Shown here in pieces: positions 24,115 to 31,579 of a DNA stretch of 47,825 nt (within the stretch, counting starts at the first letter, position 1; the number at the start of each line of letters is the position of its first letter). Under the pieces are notes generated by a model, which made no database searches, had not been told where the DNA came from, and saw nothing but the letters and a program-made list of their open reading frames with translations. The translations under genes and the position numbers were made by a program. Location of the stretch: assembly GCA_017520845.1 (NCBI GenBank), contig JAFXEU010000114.1:1-47825 (forward strand). The letters are read 5' to 3'. This DNA comes from Kiritimatiellia bacterium (GTDB lineage Bacteria > Verrucomicrobiota > Kiritimatiellia > RFP12 > UBA1067).

Positions 24115-25430
24115 AGCGCGTATTTCTCCGCCGCGCAGCTGAGGCGCTCGATCGTTTTCTCGCGACCGAGAAGCTGAAGCATCTCAAAGAGTCCAATACC
24201 TTCGCCCCGGCCCGAAACGGCGACGCGGATCGGGTGGACCCACGGGCCCATACCGTTTCCTTGCGAAAGTTCCTTAACGAAATTTTCAAGCGCCGGGGCC
24301 TTCCATTCGCCCGCATTCTTAAAGCGCTCCACGAGATCAAGGAGAAGCGCCTTTACGCCTTCCTTTTTAAGACGCTTTTCGACGGCCTTCTCGTCCATCT
24401 CAAACTCGTCGCTGAAAAAGCATCTGCAGGCGGCGGGAATATCATTCAGGAATTTAGTCCTGATCTGAAGCTGGTCGACGAGATAGTCGGTATCGTAGCC
24501 TTCAGGAATCGTCATACCGGCCTCGTTAACGCGGCGGACGAGCTCCGAGGTGAAAACGTCCTTGGGCATACGCTTGATGTATTCGCCGTTCATCCACTGA
24601 AGTTTCTTCATGTCGAACTTCGCGGCGGTAACGTGAACCTTGGCGAGATCAAAAAGCTCAATCATTTCGCTCTTCGTCAGAACCTCGCGGTCGTCGCCGG
24701 GGTTCCAGCCCAGAAGGAGAAGATAGTTGAAGAGCGCGTCGGGCAGATAGCCCTGATCTCTGAACTCGCCTACGAAAGCCGCGCCGTCGCGCTTCGAATA
24801 GGGCTTGCCCTGCTGGTTTACGATCATCGAAAGGTGGCCGTATTTCGGAACGGGAGCGCCGAGCGCCTTGAACATGCAGATGTGCTTAAACGTATTCTCC
24901 ACATGATCGTCGCCGCGGATGATGTGTGTGACGCCCTGATCAATGTCATCGACGACGTTGGCGATGTGGAAGATGGGCGAGCCGTCGGAGCGTACGATCG
25001 CGAAATCCTGAATATCCTCGGCCTTTTTAGACATCTTTCCTTTTACAATGTCATCAAACTCGATAACACCTTCAGTAGGCATCTTAAACATTATAACTTC
25101 GCCCGTCTTGCCGTCTCGAGAAGTTCGCTCGCACCTGTAGGCGTGGCCGGAGGCGAGAAGCTTCTCGACGGCCTCCATGTGACGCGGCTTGTTCTTCGTC
25201 TGATAAAACGCTTCTTCATCGTAATCGAGCCCGAGCCACCGCATACATTCCAAAAGCGCCTGAATCGCCTCAGGCGTCGAACGCTCGAGATCCGTATCTT
25301 CGACGCGAAGAAGAAACTTGCCGCCTGTATGGCGGGCGTAAAGCCAATTGTAAATGGCGGCGCGGATATTGCCGATGTGAACCTTGCCCGTCGGAGACGG
25401 CGCGAATCTGACTCTGATATTTTCTGACAT
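24111..25430 (-). CDS. gltX: glutamyl-tRNA synthetase
   Basis: A 439-aa class I synthetase that charges tRNA-Glu. The HIGH motif appears as HIGN (18-21), preceded by RFAPSPTGKV; the KMSKS-like loop is KPYSKRDG (209-216); LRVEDTDLERS and RGDDHVENT are typical. It is 30-60 residues shorter than many bacterial GluRS, mainly in the C-terminal anticodon-binding part. The start codon lies 10 bases after a TATAAT box, leaving a 5' UTR of only 2-4 nt and no Shine-Dalgarno. It is followed by the methyltransferase gene with a four-base overlap. Confidence 0.93.
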   Translation of the reverse strand: MSENIRVRFAPSPTGKVHIGNIRAAIYNWLYARHTGGKFLLRVEDTDLERSTPEAIQALLECMRWLGLDYDEEAFYQTKNKPRHMEAVEKLLASGHAYRCERTSRDGKTGEVIMFKMPTEGVIEFDDIVKGKMSKKAEDIQDFAIVRSDGSPIFHIANVVDDIDQGVTHIIRGDDHVENTFKHICMFKALGAPVPKYGHLSMIVNQQGKPYSKRDGAAFVGEFRDQGYLPDALFNYLLLLGWNPGDDREVLTKSEMIELFDLAKVHVTAAKFDMKKLQWMNGEYIKRMPKDVFTSELVRRVNEAGMTIPEGYDTDYLVDQLQIRTKFLNDIPAACRCFFSDEFEMDEKAVEKRLKKEGVKALLLDLVERFKNAGEWKAPALENFVKELSQGNGMGPWVHPIRVAVSGRGEGIGLFEMLQLLGREKTIERLSCAAEKYAL

Positions 25431-25439
25431 AGTCTTACT

Positions 25440-25445
25440 ATTATA
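25440..25445 (-). promoter_or_regulatory. -10 box giving a probably leaderless gltX mRNA
   Basis: Minus strand TATAAT is followed by nine bases and then the gltX ATG. With a normal 6-8 base distance the transcript would start 2-4 nt before the ATG. No consensus -35 is seen at 16-18 bases. Confidence 0.55.
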
Positions 25446-25502
25446 CCAAAATCACACTGTCGAGTGGCGCAACATTTGAACGTGCAGTCGGCGGCACCGA
25501 AT

Positions 25503-26873
25503 TTACCGGTCGAAAATATACCGTTTTACCGTCTTCAGCGCGTGTTGCAGCTCATTCTTAGACGAGACGGAACTCAGCGATAAGCGCAGAAACGCGCGGG
25601 AAGGATTTTTACGCGCCGCAAAACGGCATGAATGACAGACGCGCACTCCCGCCTCGAGAAGTTCCCGTTCGATGTCGGGCCCGTTCCGCTTCGAGGACGC
25701 CAGTTCTACCGTACGGAAAAAAGGCACATCCTTCGCCGCCCGTCGCTCCCTCGCAAACGTTTTTTCGAACACCGCGTTCATTTCCTTCGCCCGCCGTATT
25801 TTCAGATTGATGAGCTTTTCGGCGCAGCCGCTCAAAATCAGTTCACTCATGATTTCGGCATCGAGTGCGCCCGCCTTGATGGTCAAGCGGTGATGGGCGC
25901 CCATCAATTCTTTTAAATGCCGCTTAGGCGTTACGGCGAAAGCGACGCGGAGACCCGGGGCGAGAAAACGCGTCGCGCCCGTCATATAAAACGTCTGTTC
26001 GGGGAGTCTCCCCAAAAAAGTCCCCGTGCCGTCGGGCACGAGCGTCGCGTCATCCTCCAAAACAAACATTCCGCATTCCGATATTACCCTTGAGAGCTCA
26101 TCCTTTCGGCGCTTCGACATCGTAACGGTGGTCGGATTGGCGCATGTCGGCATCAGAAAGACTCCTTTGATACGTTGACGCCCGGCAGCTTTCTTCAAAG
26201 CGTCCGGCAACATCCCCTCGCCGTCTCCTTCTACCGGAACAAGGCGGACACGCACGAGACGGGCGGCTTCAATTAAGTTTCCGTATGTAAATTCGTCCAC
26301 GGCAAGCGCATCTCCAATTCCGAAAAACGCGAGCATTATCGTTACAAGCGCGCTGTGAACGCCCGGAAATACCACAGTCTCTTCAGGACCGGCTTCACAT
26401 CCGAGGCGAGATATCCAGAATGCTCCTGCCGATCTGTGACGCGCGGCTCCCGAACGTTCGCTGTAGGAAAAAAGATCACGCGTATAATCGCGGTTCATCA
26501 CATCGCGCGCGGTCTCGATCAGAAAGCGCGAACTCAATTCAGGAAACCCCTGGACGGCGCTTAAATCGATAACGGAAGCGTTCCCGCAATCCATTCTCCC
26601 CGGCAAAGGCGCGACGAACGTGCCGCGCCCCGTAACGCCGTAAACAAGTCCCCGTTCGCGGCAGATATCGTATGCTCTCGTCACGGTGGTGAAATTTATG
26701 TCCAGCCAATCGGCGAGTTCGCGCTGCGGGGGAAGACAGGTCCCCGGGGGAAGCGTTCCGGAGGTTATCGCGCGCTCTAAAGACGAAGCGAGCGACAGGT
26801 AACGAGGGCGCGTAAGCAAAGCGGGATCGGGCTGCCAACTGAGAGGATGCAGGGAAAAATCGTTTATCGGCAT
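25503..26873 (-). CDS. MocR-family (GntR/aminotransferase) regulator, PdxR-like by position
   Basis: A 456-aa regulator. Residues 20-90 are a GntR winged helix (SLERAITSGTLPPGTCLPPQ, then TTVTRAYDICRERGL and GRGTFV). Residues 100-455 have an aminotransferase fold (PTCANPTTVTMSKRR, FVLEDDA, FLAPGLRVAF). The PLP-anchoring Lys of the usual SKxLAPGLR motif is Arg302 here (TRFLAPGLR), and the Tyr normally following EDD is Ala276. So it may bind an effector without forming the usual Schiff base. It is divergent from pdxS, the normal place of pdxR, and probably controls PLP synthesis. ATG at 26873 was chosen; a TTG at 26891 is in frame. No strong Shine-Dalgarno. Confidence 0.8.
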   Translation of the reverse strand: MPINDFSLHPLSWQPDPALLTRPRYLSLASSLERAITSGTLPPGTCLPPQRELADWLDINFTTVTRAYDICRERGLVYGVTGRGTFVAPLPGRMDCGNASVIDLSAVQGFPELSSRFLIETARDVMNRDYTRDLFSYSERSGAARHRSAGAFWISRLGCEAGPEETVVFPGVHSALVTIMLAFFGIGDALAVDEFTYGNLIEAARLVRVRLVPVEGDGEGMLPDALKKAAGRQRIKGVFLMPTCANPTTVTMSKRRKDELSRVISECGMFVLEDDATLVPDGTGTFLGRLPEQTFYMTGATRFLAPGLRVAFAVTPKRHLKELMGAHHRLTIKAGALDAEIMSELILSGCAEKLINLKIRRAKEMNAVFEKTFARERRAAKDVPFFRTVELASSKRNGPDIERELLEAGVRVCHSCRFAARKNPSRAFLRLSLSSVSSKNELQHALKTVKRYIFDR

Positions 26874-26907
26874 ATTTTGTAATCCATACAATTTTGGGAA
26901 TGTATTG

Positions 26908-26937
26908 ATTCTACCATAGTGATAAACTGTCAGTCAA
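26908..26937 (-). promoter_or_regulatory. promoter of the MocR regulator and pdxR-pdxS divergent control region
   Basis: Minus strand TTGACT (26932-26937) and TAGAAT (26908-26913) are 18 bases apart. The interval to pdxS is under 100 bases, so a regulator bound here could act on both genes. ATTGA near the -10 box and TCAAT at the -35 box form an inverted pair. A clear pdxS promoter was not found. Confidence 0.6.
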
Positions 26938-26965
26938 TCGCATCAACATGAGAAAGGACGATATA

Positions 26966-27835
26966 ATGAAAGGCAAAACCCCAAACCGCCTCCTCGCGGA
27001 AACTCTCAAGGGTGGAGTAATCATGGATGTTACCACGCCCGATCAGGCTAAGATAGCCGAAGACGCGGGCGCATGCGCCGTCATGGCGCTCGAGCGCGTT
27101 CCTGCCGATATCCGCGCGGCCGGCGGCGTAAGCCGTATGAGCGATCCCGGCATGATCCGCTCGATCCAGGAAGCGGTTAAGATTCCCGTCATGGCCAAGT
27201 GCCGCATCGGACACATCGTCGAAGCGCGTATTCTCGAGGCTATCGGAATCGACATGATCGACGAAAGCGAGGTGCTTTCACCCGCCGACGACACGCTTCA
27301 CGTCGACAAGCGCAAATTCGCCGTTCCGTTCGTGTGCGGAGCGCGCGATCTCGGCGAGGCCCTCCGTCGCATCGGCGAAGGAGCGATGATGCTCCGCACC
27401 AAGGGCGAAGCCGGAACTGGCGATGTCGTTCAGGCGGTAAGGCACCTGCGCAAGATCGAGCAGGAAATCCGCTGGCTCACCGGTCTGAGAGAAGATGAAC
27501 TTTACGACGCGGCCAAGAAACTCGCCGCGCCTCTCGATCTCGTTCAGAAGGTCCATGCCGACGGAAGGCTCCCCGTCGTCAATTTCTCGGCGGGCGGAGT
27601 CGCGACTCCTGCGGACGCCGCTCTCATGATGGAACTCGGCGCCGAAGGCGTTTTCGTCGGCTCGGGAATCTTCAAAAGCGGAGACCCCGCAAAGCGCGCG
27701 GCGGCGATCGTCAAGGCCGTTGCGAACTGGCAGAATCCAGAAATGCTCGCGGAACTCTCTTCAGGTCTCGGCGAAGCGATGGTCGGCATCAACCCCGATG
27801 AAATCCGCACGATAATGGAGGCGCGCGGCATTTAA
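26966..27835 (+). CDS. pdxS: pyridoxal 5'-phosphate synthase lyase subunit PdxS
   Basis: A 289-aa PdxS that makes PLP from ribose 5-phosphate, glyceraldehyde 3-phosphate and ammonia. GGVIMDV with Asp21, VMAKCRIGH with Lys78 and RTKGEAGTG with Lys146 are the conserved active-site elements; the (beta/alpha)8 barrel is full length. The start at 26966 has AAAGGA 8 bases upstream; an ATG at 26948 is less likely. Ammonia normally comes from PdxT, usually the next gene, but here a terminator follows and pdxT is not in the window. The divergent MocR regulator is the likely controller. Confidence 0.95.
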   Translation: MKGKTPNRLLAETLKGGVIMDVTTPDQAKIAEDAGACAVMALERVPADIRAAGGVSRMSDPGMIRSIQEAVKIPVMAKCRIGHIVEARILEAIGIDMIDESEVLSPADDTLHVDKRKFAVPFVCGARDLGEALRRIGEGAMMLRTKGEAGTGDVVQAVRHLRKIEQEIRWLTGLREDELYDAAKKLAAPLDLVQKVHADGRLPVVNFSAGGVATPADAALMMELGAEGVFVGSGIFKSGDPAKRAAAIVKAVANWQNPEMLAELSSGLGEAMVGINPDEIRTIMEARGI

Positions 27836-27849
27836 GCCCAACAATTTCA

Positions 27850-27882
27850 AACAGCGAAAAGTAAACCCGACTTTTCGCTGTT
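27850..27882. terminator. terminator after pdxS, possibly bidirectional
   Basis: A 13-bp perfect stem (AACAGCGAAAAGT with ACTTTTCGCTGTT) with a 7-base loop lies 14 bases after the pdxS stop and is followed by a T-rich stretch. It can also serve the GH95 gene converging from the right. Confidence 0.85.
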
Positions 27883-27901
27883 TGATTTCTTTAAAAACAG
27901 C

Positions 27902-27914
27902 GGGGACAGTCCCC
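27902..27914. repeat. GGGGACAGTCCCC palindromic element, copy 1
   Basis: Perfect GGGGAC-A-GTCCCC. It lies between the pdxS terminator and the end of the GH95 gene. Two more copies occur at 30063-30075 and 46637-46649. Confidence 0.75.
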
Positions 27915-27923
27915 TTTCTGATA

Positions 27924-29858
27924 TTACCAGCTGAAGTCTACCGTCTTTCCTTCACGAGTGCGAAGGCCTTTTACGCTTCCGCCCTTCCAGTCTGCGGGAA
28001 TCGATTTCTCGAGGAGGATTTCACATACCGCCGCGACCATACCGAGGTTGCCGTCGATCTGGAACGGAGGATGTGTAGCGAACATGTTGTCGAGAGTATT
28101 GTACCTGAGAAGCGACTCGAGCATCTCGCCCGCCTTGTCGCCTTCGCCGAGACGAGCCCAGAGGGCCGCGCGCCAGGGCCATGTCCAGCTGCGGCGAGAG
28201 TCGCCCGTCGTGGTGCGGCCCGCGAGCGCGACCTTGGCGGCCTCTGCGAGCTCAGGCGTAGCCTTGCGCGAAATCGTCGAGCCCGGATAGACGGCATAGA
28301 GGTGGCTCGTGTGGCGATGCTGATCGCCTTTCACGTCGCGGTCGGCCTCCCACTCCTGAAGCTGGCCCCACTTGCCGATCTTGTCCTTAAGAAGTTTAGG
28401 CTCGACACGCGCGACCTCCTTGACGAACGCATCGTTGATCCCGAGCTCCTTGGCCGCCGCAAGAATGGAGCGGAAGAGTTCGCGCATGATCTGCTGATCG
28501 TGGGCGACGCCGTCCTCGCGCGGACCATGCTCGGGACTCCAGCCGTCCTTTACGACGATCGTTCCGTCGGGACGCTCCTTGAGCTGGGTCGAAAGAATAA
28601 ACTCCGCAGCGCCCTTCATAAGCGGCCAGCAGACTTCCTTCAGATATTTCTTATCGCGCGTGAAGAGGTAGTGATCGTAGCACTGCGCGGCCATCCACGG
28701 CGCGCCCGCAAAGTTCCAGCGCCAGCCGCCGCCGCCGAACGCATTGGCGCTCGTGCGGTACGCGTAACCCTTCGAATCGGGGAACGCCATACGCGAACCC
28801 TCGGCCGCGGTCGGCATCGACATGAGCATCCAATCGGAAAGCGGAGTAAAGCAGTCAGAAAGATTGGCGGAATCGGCACCCCAGTAATTCATCTGGATAT
28901 TGATGTTGGTGTGATAGTCGGCATGCCACGGCGGATTGTTTGAATTATTCCAGATTCCCTGAAGGTTGGCGGGCAAAGTACCGGGACGCGAACAGCTGAT
29001 AAGAAGATAACGGCCAAAGTTGAACATAAGCGCGACAAGCGGAACATCCTTGCCGCCTTTTTTAACCTTCGCCAGACGTTCGCGCGTAGGAATCGCCTTA
29101 TCGCCTTCGCCGAGATCGAGCGTCATGCGGTCGTAATACTTTTTGTAATCGGCAACATGGCGCTGAAGAACTTCAGACGGATAGATCGTAGGGGAGAGTT
29201 CACCGATCGTATCTGTGCCCGTGACGGCCCTCAGAACAACAACAGTCAAACCGCGAGACTTAAAATTCTTTAAAACATCGGCACGCGCGGCATATTTTAA
29301 GCCATTAGGAAGCGTACCGGAAAACGAAACGCTGTTATTATCCGATTTTTCACCTTCACCGTGCGCACCCTTGAGCGTCAGCCTGATGCGGCGCTTCTTA
29401 ACGTCGCTGATGAAAATAAAAATCGCATCATCGGGAGCGCTCGCAAAAATCCTGCGCTTGAAATTATCATCCGCGATTTTAAACTGATCGTCGTATACCG
29501 CCGTCGAAACGTTAAGCTGACGGCGATAATCGGTTACTGCGCCTTCGCCGAGACCTTCAATCGCAATATTGAGTTCTCCGAAATTCTGATACGCGCCCAT
29601 TGTCGAATAATTGGCGTCGGCGCGGTTGTCGTGAATATCCTTCGTGAGATTCTTGTCGCCCGTCCAAAGCGAATCGACATTGAACTGGAGCTTAAGATTT
29701 CTAGCTCCTCCGTCGACCATGCACCCGAGTCTCCCGTTACCGAGCGGATACCACGAATTCTCCCAGCCGCGACCCGGCTGATTATCCCAAATCACATTTT
29801 CCGCGCCAAAAGCAAGAACGCCAAGAAAAGCGAAAACAACAGCTAAAGTTTTTTTCAT
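27924..29858 (-). CDS. glycoside hydrolase family 95 (probable alpha-L-fucosidase)
   Basis: A 644-aa exported enzyme. The signal peptide is MKKTLAVVFAFLGVLAFG. The N-terminal beta domain contains YPLGNGRLGCMVDG. The catalytic barrel contains TNINIQMNYW (Asn318 and Asn320), WSPEHGP (Glu443, the expected general acid) and FQIDGNLG (Asp602). All known key positions of GH95 are therefore present. It is about 100 residues shorter than many GH95 enzymes, with a reduced C-terminal beta domain ending shortly after VKGLRTREG. It would remove terminal alpha-fucose (some members act on galactose) from mucin or plant xyloglucan. It has its own promoter and a GAGGAG ribosome site and stands alone. Confidence 0.88.
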   Translation of the reverse strand: MKKTLAVVFAFLGVLAFGAENVIWDNQPGRGWENSWYPLGNGRLGCMVDGGARNLKLQFNVDSLWTGDKNLTKDIHDNRADANYSTMGAYQNFGELNIAIEGLGEGAVTDYRRQLNVSTAVYDDQFKIADDNFKRRIFASAPDDAIFIFISDVKKRRIRLTLKGAHGEGEKSDNNSVSFSGTLPNGLKYAARADVLKNFKSRGLTVVVLRAVTGTDTIGELSPTIYPSEVLQRHVADYKKYYDRMTLDLGEGDKAIPTRERLAKVKKGGKDVPLVALMFNFGRYLLISCSRPGTLPANLQGIWNNSNNPPWHADYHTNINIQMNYWGADSANLSDCFTPLSDWMLMSMPTAAEGSRMAFPDSKGYAYRTSANAFGGGGWRWNFAGAPWMAAQCYDHYLFTRDKKYLKEVCWPLMKGAAEFILSTQLKERPDGTIVVKDGWSPEHGPREDGVAHDQQIMRELFRSILAAAKELGINDAFVKEVARVEPKLLKDKIGKWGQLQEWEADRDVKGDQHRHTSHLYAVYPGSTISRKATPELAEAAKVALAGRTTTGDSRRSWTWPWRAALWARLGEGDKAGEMLESLLRYNTLDNMFATHPPFQIDGNLGMVAAVCEILLEKSIPADWKGGSVKGLRTREGKTVDFSW

Positions 29859-29886
29859 TTTAACTCCTCTTTAATTTATATGAAAC

Positions 29887-29916
29887 AGTATACCCAATCC
29901 ACATGCATATAGTCAA
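29887..29916 (-). promoter_or_regulatory. promoter of the GH95 gene
   Basis: Minus strand TTGACT (29911-29916) and TATACT (29887-29892), 18 bases apart. The start point near 29880 gives a ~22-nt leader with GAGGAG at 29864-29869. Confidence 0.75.
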
Positions 29917-29970
29917 CAAGCAACTATCACCCTTATCCCACTTTTTCTGCTGTGCTCCCAACGAGCCAGC

Positions 29971-30076
29971 ATTCCGTGGTTAAAAATCCCGCGTCAAATT
30001 CTCACTTTACAAAACAAGATAAAACCGCCGCTATTATCCAATTTCTATCACTTTTCTCCTGTGGGGACAGTCCCCC
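29971..30076 (+). repeat. degenerate ~100-bp element ending in GGGGACAGTCCCCC
   Basis: The stretch can be aligned by eye with 46554-46650: both have GTGGT near the left end, then TCAAAT and ACTTTAC at similar spacing, then TTTCT, and both end in GGGGACAGTCCCCC. The second palindrome copy (30063-30075) is its right end. The remainder of the gene-free stretch 29917-29970 shows nothing recognisable. Confidence 0.4.
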
Positions 30077-30079
30077 AGG

Positions 30080-30616
30080 CTATTCGTGGAAGTAGAAGAA
30101 GTTGTATGTACCGGAAACGCGCTGTATCCAGAGCGGCCTTGTCGCGACTGACTCCGTCGGATCCCACCCGAAGGCGAGTTCAACAGCGTTATTCGACGCT
30201 CCATTGAGACGCTGAACACAAAGATAGCCATCGTACATAAAGCGGTGGTGCATATTTGTACTCCCGTTCACCGTTTCAACATATTCAACACGGCGGCCCA
30301 TGCGGTCGTACTTCATCGTGATGTTCGTCGCGCCGCACGACCACAGGACGGGGCGGTTCTCGCCGTTGTAGGTAACGCTCCTGACGCCAGTGGAGGTCTT
30401 TACGAGCGTCTGGTTTCCGTCCAGGTCGAACTGAGGTGCGAACTCTTCCTGCGGCGCGTTGGGGACAACGCGCCCTACCCTTGAACGGCGTTTCGCGAAG
30501 CGGTAGGGCGGCTTGTCCCCAAGCCGCCGCACCAAGGCGGGAAATTCCCCGCCTCGGCTGCGCAAGTCGGACCTATCGAAACGGTAAGCGCACGCGCTAC
30601 CCTTTCGAATCATCAT
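30080..30616 (-). pseudogene. displaced RHS core fragment
   Basis: A 178-aa frame whose residues about 46-178 are nearly identical to part of the C-terminal core of the large RHS protein (GRVVPNAPQEEFAPQF to NFFYFH). The DNA match covers 30085-30479 against about 32155-32567 at over 90 percent by eye. It stops exactly where the GGGGACAGTCCCC element begins, so it lacks the end of the core and any tip. The first ~45 residues translate the REP-like palindromes at 30453-30553. The ATG overlaps the stop of a small upstream ORF (ATGA) and has AAAGGAG before it, so it may still be translated. It is most simply a remnant of a duplicated or displaced RHS tip. Confidence 0.7.
30453..30553. repeat. cluster of three GC-rich palindromes (REPIN-like)
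   Basis: Palindrome 1, 30453-30474: GGCGCGTTG, loop GGGA, CAACGCGCC. Palindrome 2, 30507-30528: GGCGGCTTG, loop TCCC, CAAGCCGCC. The two are inverted relative to each other, each flanked on the inside by CTACC or GGTAG. Palindrome 3, 30536-30553: GGCGGG, 6-base loop, CCCGCC. Two inverted REP units with a short spacer are the arrangement called a REPIN. No RAYT transposase is in the window. Confidence 0.7.
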
Positions 30617-30711
30617 TCGCTCCTTTCACTGCTTGCGTCCCTTCTTTTGCCGTCCCGCCGCTTGCGAACAACAATTACCATGGTAACCATCAATATGCGT
30701 CTAAACGTCAT
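30613..30711 (-). CDS. 32-aa Arg-rich small ORF coupled to both neighbours
   Basis: A small frame starting MTFRRILMVTMVIVVRKRRD with a short hydrophobic stretch and a basic tail. Its ATG overlaps the stop of the 156-aa membrane protein (ATGA) and is preceded by AAGGAG; its stop overlaps the start of the RHS fragment (ATGA). This phasing supports translation, but the product may only serve to carry ribosomes through, or be a remnant. No family is recognised. Confidence 0.4.
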   Translation of the reverse strand: MTFRRILMVTMVIVVRKRRDGKRRDASSERSE

Positions 30712-31178
30712 GGTCTTTCTCCTTCTGGGGCGTCACCGTCACCCGTTGTTGTATATTGGACGCATCTCTCACACAGAAACTTTGATGCTACATTATCTAG
30801 CATTCTGAAAGGTTCATAATCAGTCAAGCCTATTCTCCAACCATACTTTGAAATATTTTCGTAGAGATAAATATAATTTCGCCCGTCATAATACAACAAA
30901 TAATTGCAATCGCAAATTGTAATCATAATCGCTAACGGTGCATCTTTTATATCGACATCTGAGCTAAATATAGCAACACCATTATTTTCAGTTAAAGGAT
31001 GCATCCAAGTATGGAATTGTGTTTCTTGGAATTGGCTACGCATTTCATCTATAATAATCTGGCATTTACGTGGCAGGAGAAAATAGTATAAGAGAAGAAG
31101 ATATGTCACAACAACCGCGCAAACAATGTTAACAGTAGTTGATATTATCAAAAATCGCCTACCTATGCAACATTTCAT
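30708..31178 (-). CDS. small membrane-anchored protein linked to RHS gene, candidate immunity protein
   Basis: A 156-aa protein of unknown function. Residues 9-35 form one transmembrane helix (ISTTVNIVCAVVVTYLLLLYYF); the rest, probably outside the membrane, has about four cysteines and a Tyr-rich central part (NYLLYYDGRNYIYLY). The base composition is clearly more AT-rich than most of the window. Its ATG shares one base with the stop of the 130-aa protein (TAATG) and its TGA overlaps the next small ORF. Small genes directly after RHS genes often encode immunity to the RHS tip; position is the only support for that here. Confidence 0.65.
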   Translation of the reverse strand: MKCCIGRRFLIISTTVNIVCAVVVTYLLLLYYFLLPRKCQIIIDEMRSQFQETQFHTWMHPLTENNGVAIFSSDVDIKDAPLAIMITICDCNYLLYYDGRNYIYLYENISKYGWRIGLTDYEPFRMLDNVASKFLCERCVQYTTTGDGDAPEGERP

Positions 31179-31570
31179 TACTTGTCTCCATTGCTTGACT
31201 TCAACCGGTATTGAGAAACGATTGAGGCTTCCCGCCCTCTGTAAAGAAAGTTCGTCACTATGCCATTTCCATCATACTGATGCGAAAGCAAAAAATCTAA
31301 GTTGCCAATGCTAACAGAAAAGGACCTGGTATCTTCATTTTTAGAAACTATTATTGGACGAGAACCTGCATTGACATAACACACTTGTTCTGCTGGTCTA
31401 GAAATAAGTGTGCAAATGTCATTCTCAAAAACAATTTCACCTGAACTTAGATGTTTAACAGAACTATGACCCGCATTAAATATAAATCTCGCGGCAATGA
31501 TACCTATCAATAGAATTGCAAAAAAGCAATTCAAAGATACAGAAATTATCGCATAGGATTTTCGACTCAT
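31178..31570 (-). CDS. small membrane-anchored protein directly after RHS gene, candidate immunity protein
   Basis: A 130-aa protein of unknown function. Residues 7-31 are one transmembrane helix, and the remaining ~100 residues have beta-like stretches (RSFSVSIGNLDFLLSHQYDG in the middle). It follows the RHS stop by 9 bases and is preceded by AGGAGGTAGT, a good ribosome site. The plan (anchor plus small soluble domain) resembles the next gene, though sequence similarity between them is weak by eye. AT-rich composition suggests acquisition together with the RHS tip. Confidence 0.65.
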   Translation of the reverse strand: MSRKSYAIISVSLNCFFAILLIGIIAARFIFNAGHSSVKHLSSGEIVFENDICTLISRPAEQVCYVNAGSRPIIVSKNEDTRSFSVSIGNLDFLLSHQYDGNGIVTNFLYRGREASIVSQYRLKSSNGDK

Positions 31571-31579
31571 AACTACCTC

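Noticed and set aside
24234-25427. 397-aa plus-strand ORF opposite gltX
   Set aside because: Antisense to an unmistakable glutamyl-tRNA synthetase gene; no motifs.
30080-30616. Full, independent RHS gene
   Set aside because: Only part of the core is present, the first third is palindrome translation and the end is truncated by a repeat element; called a displaced fragment instead.
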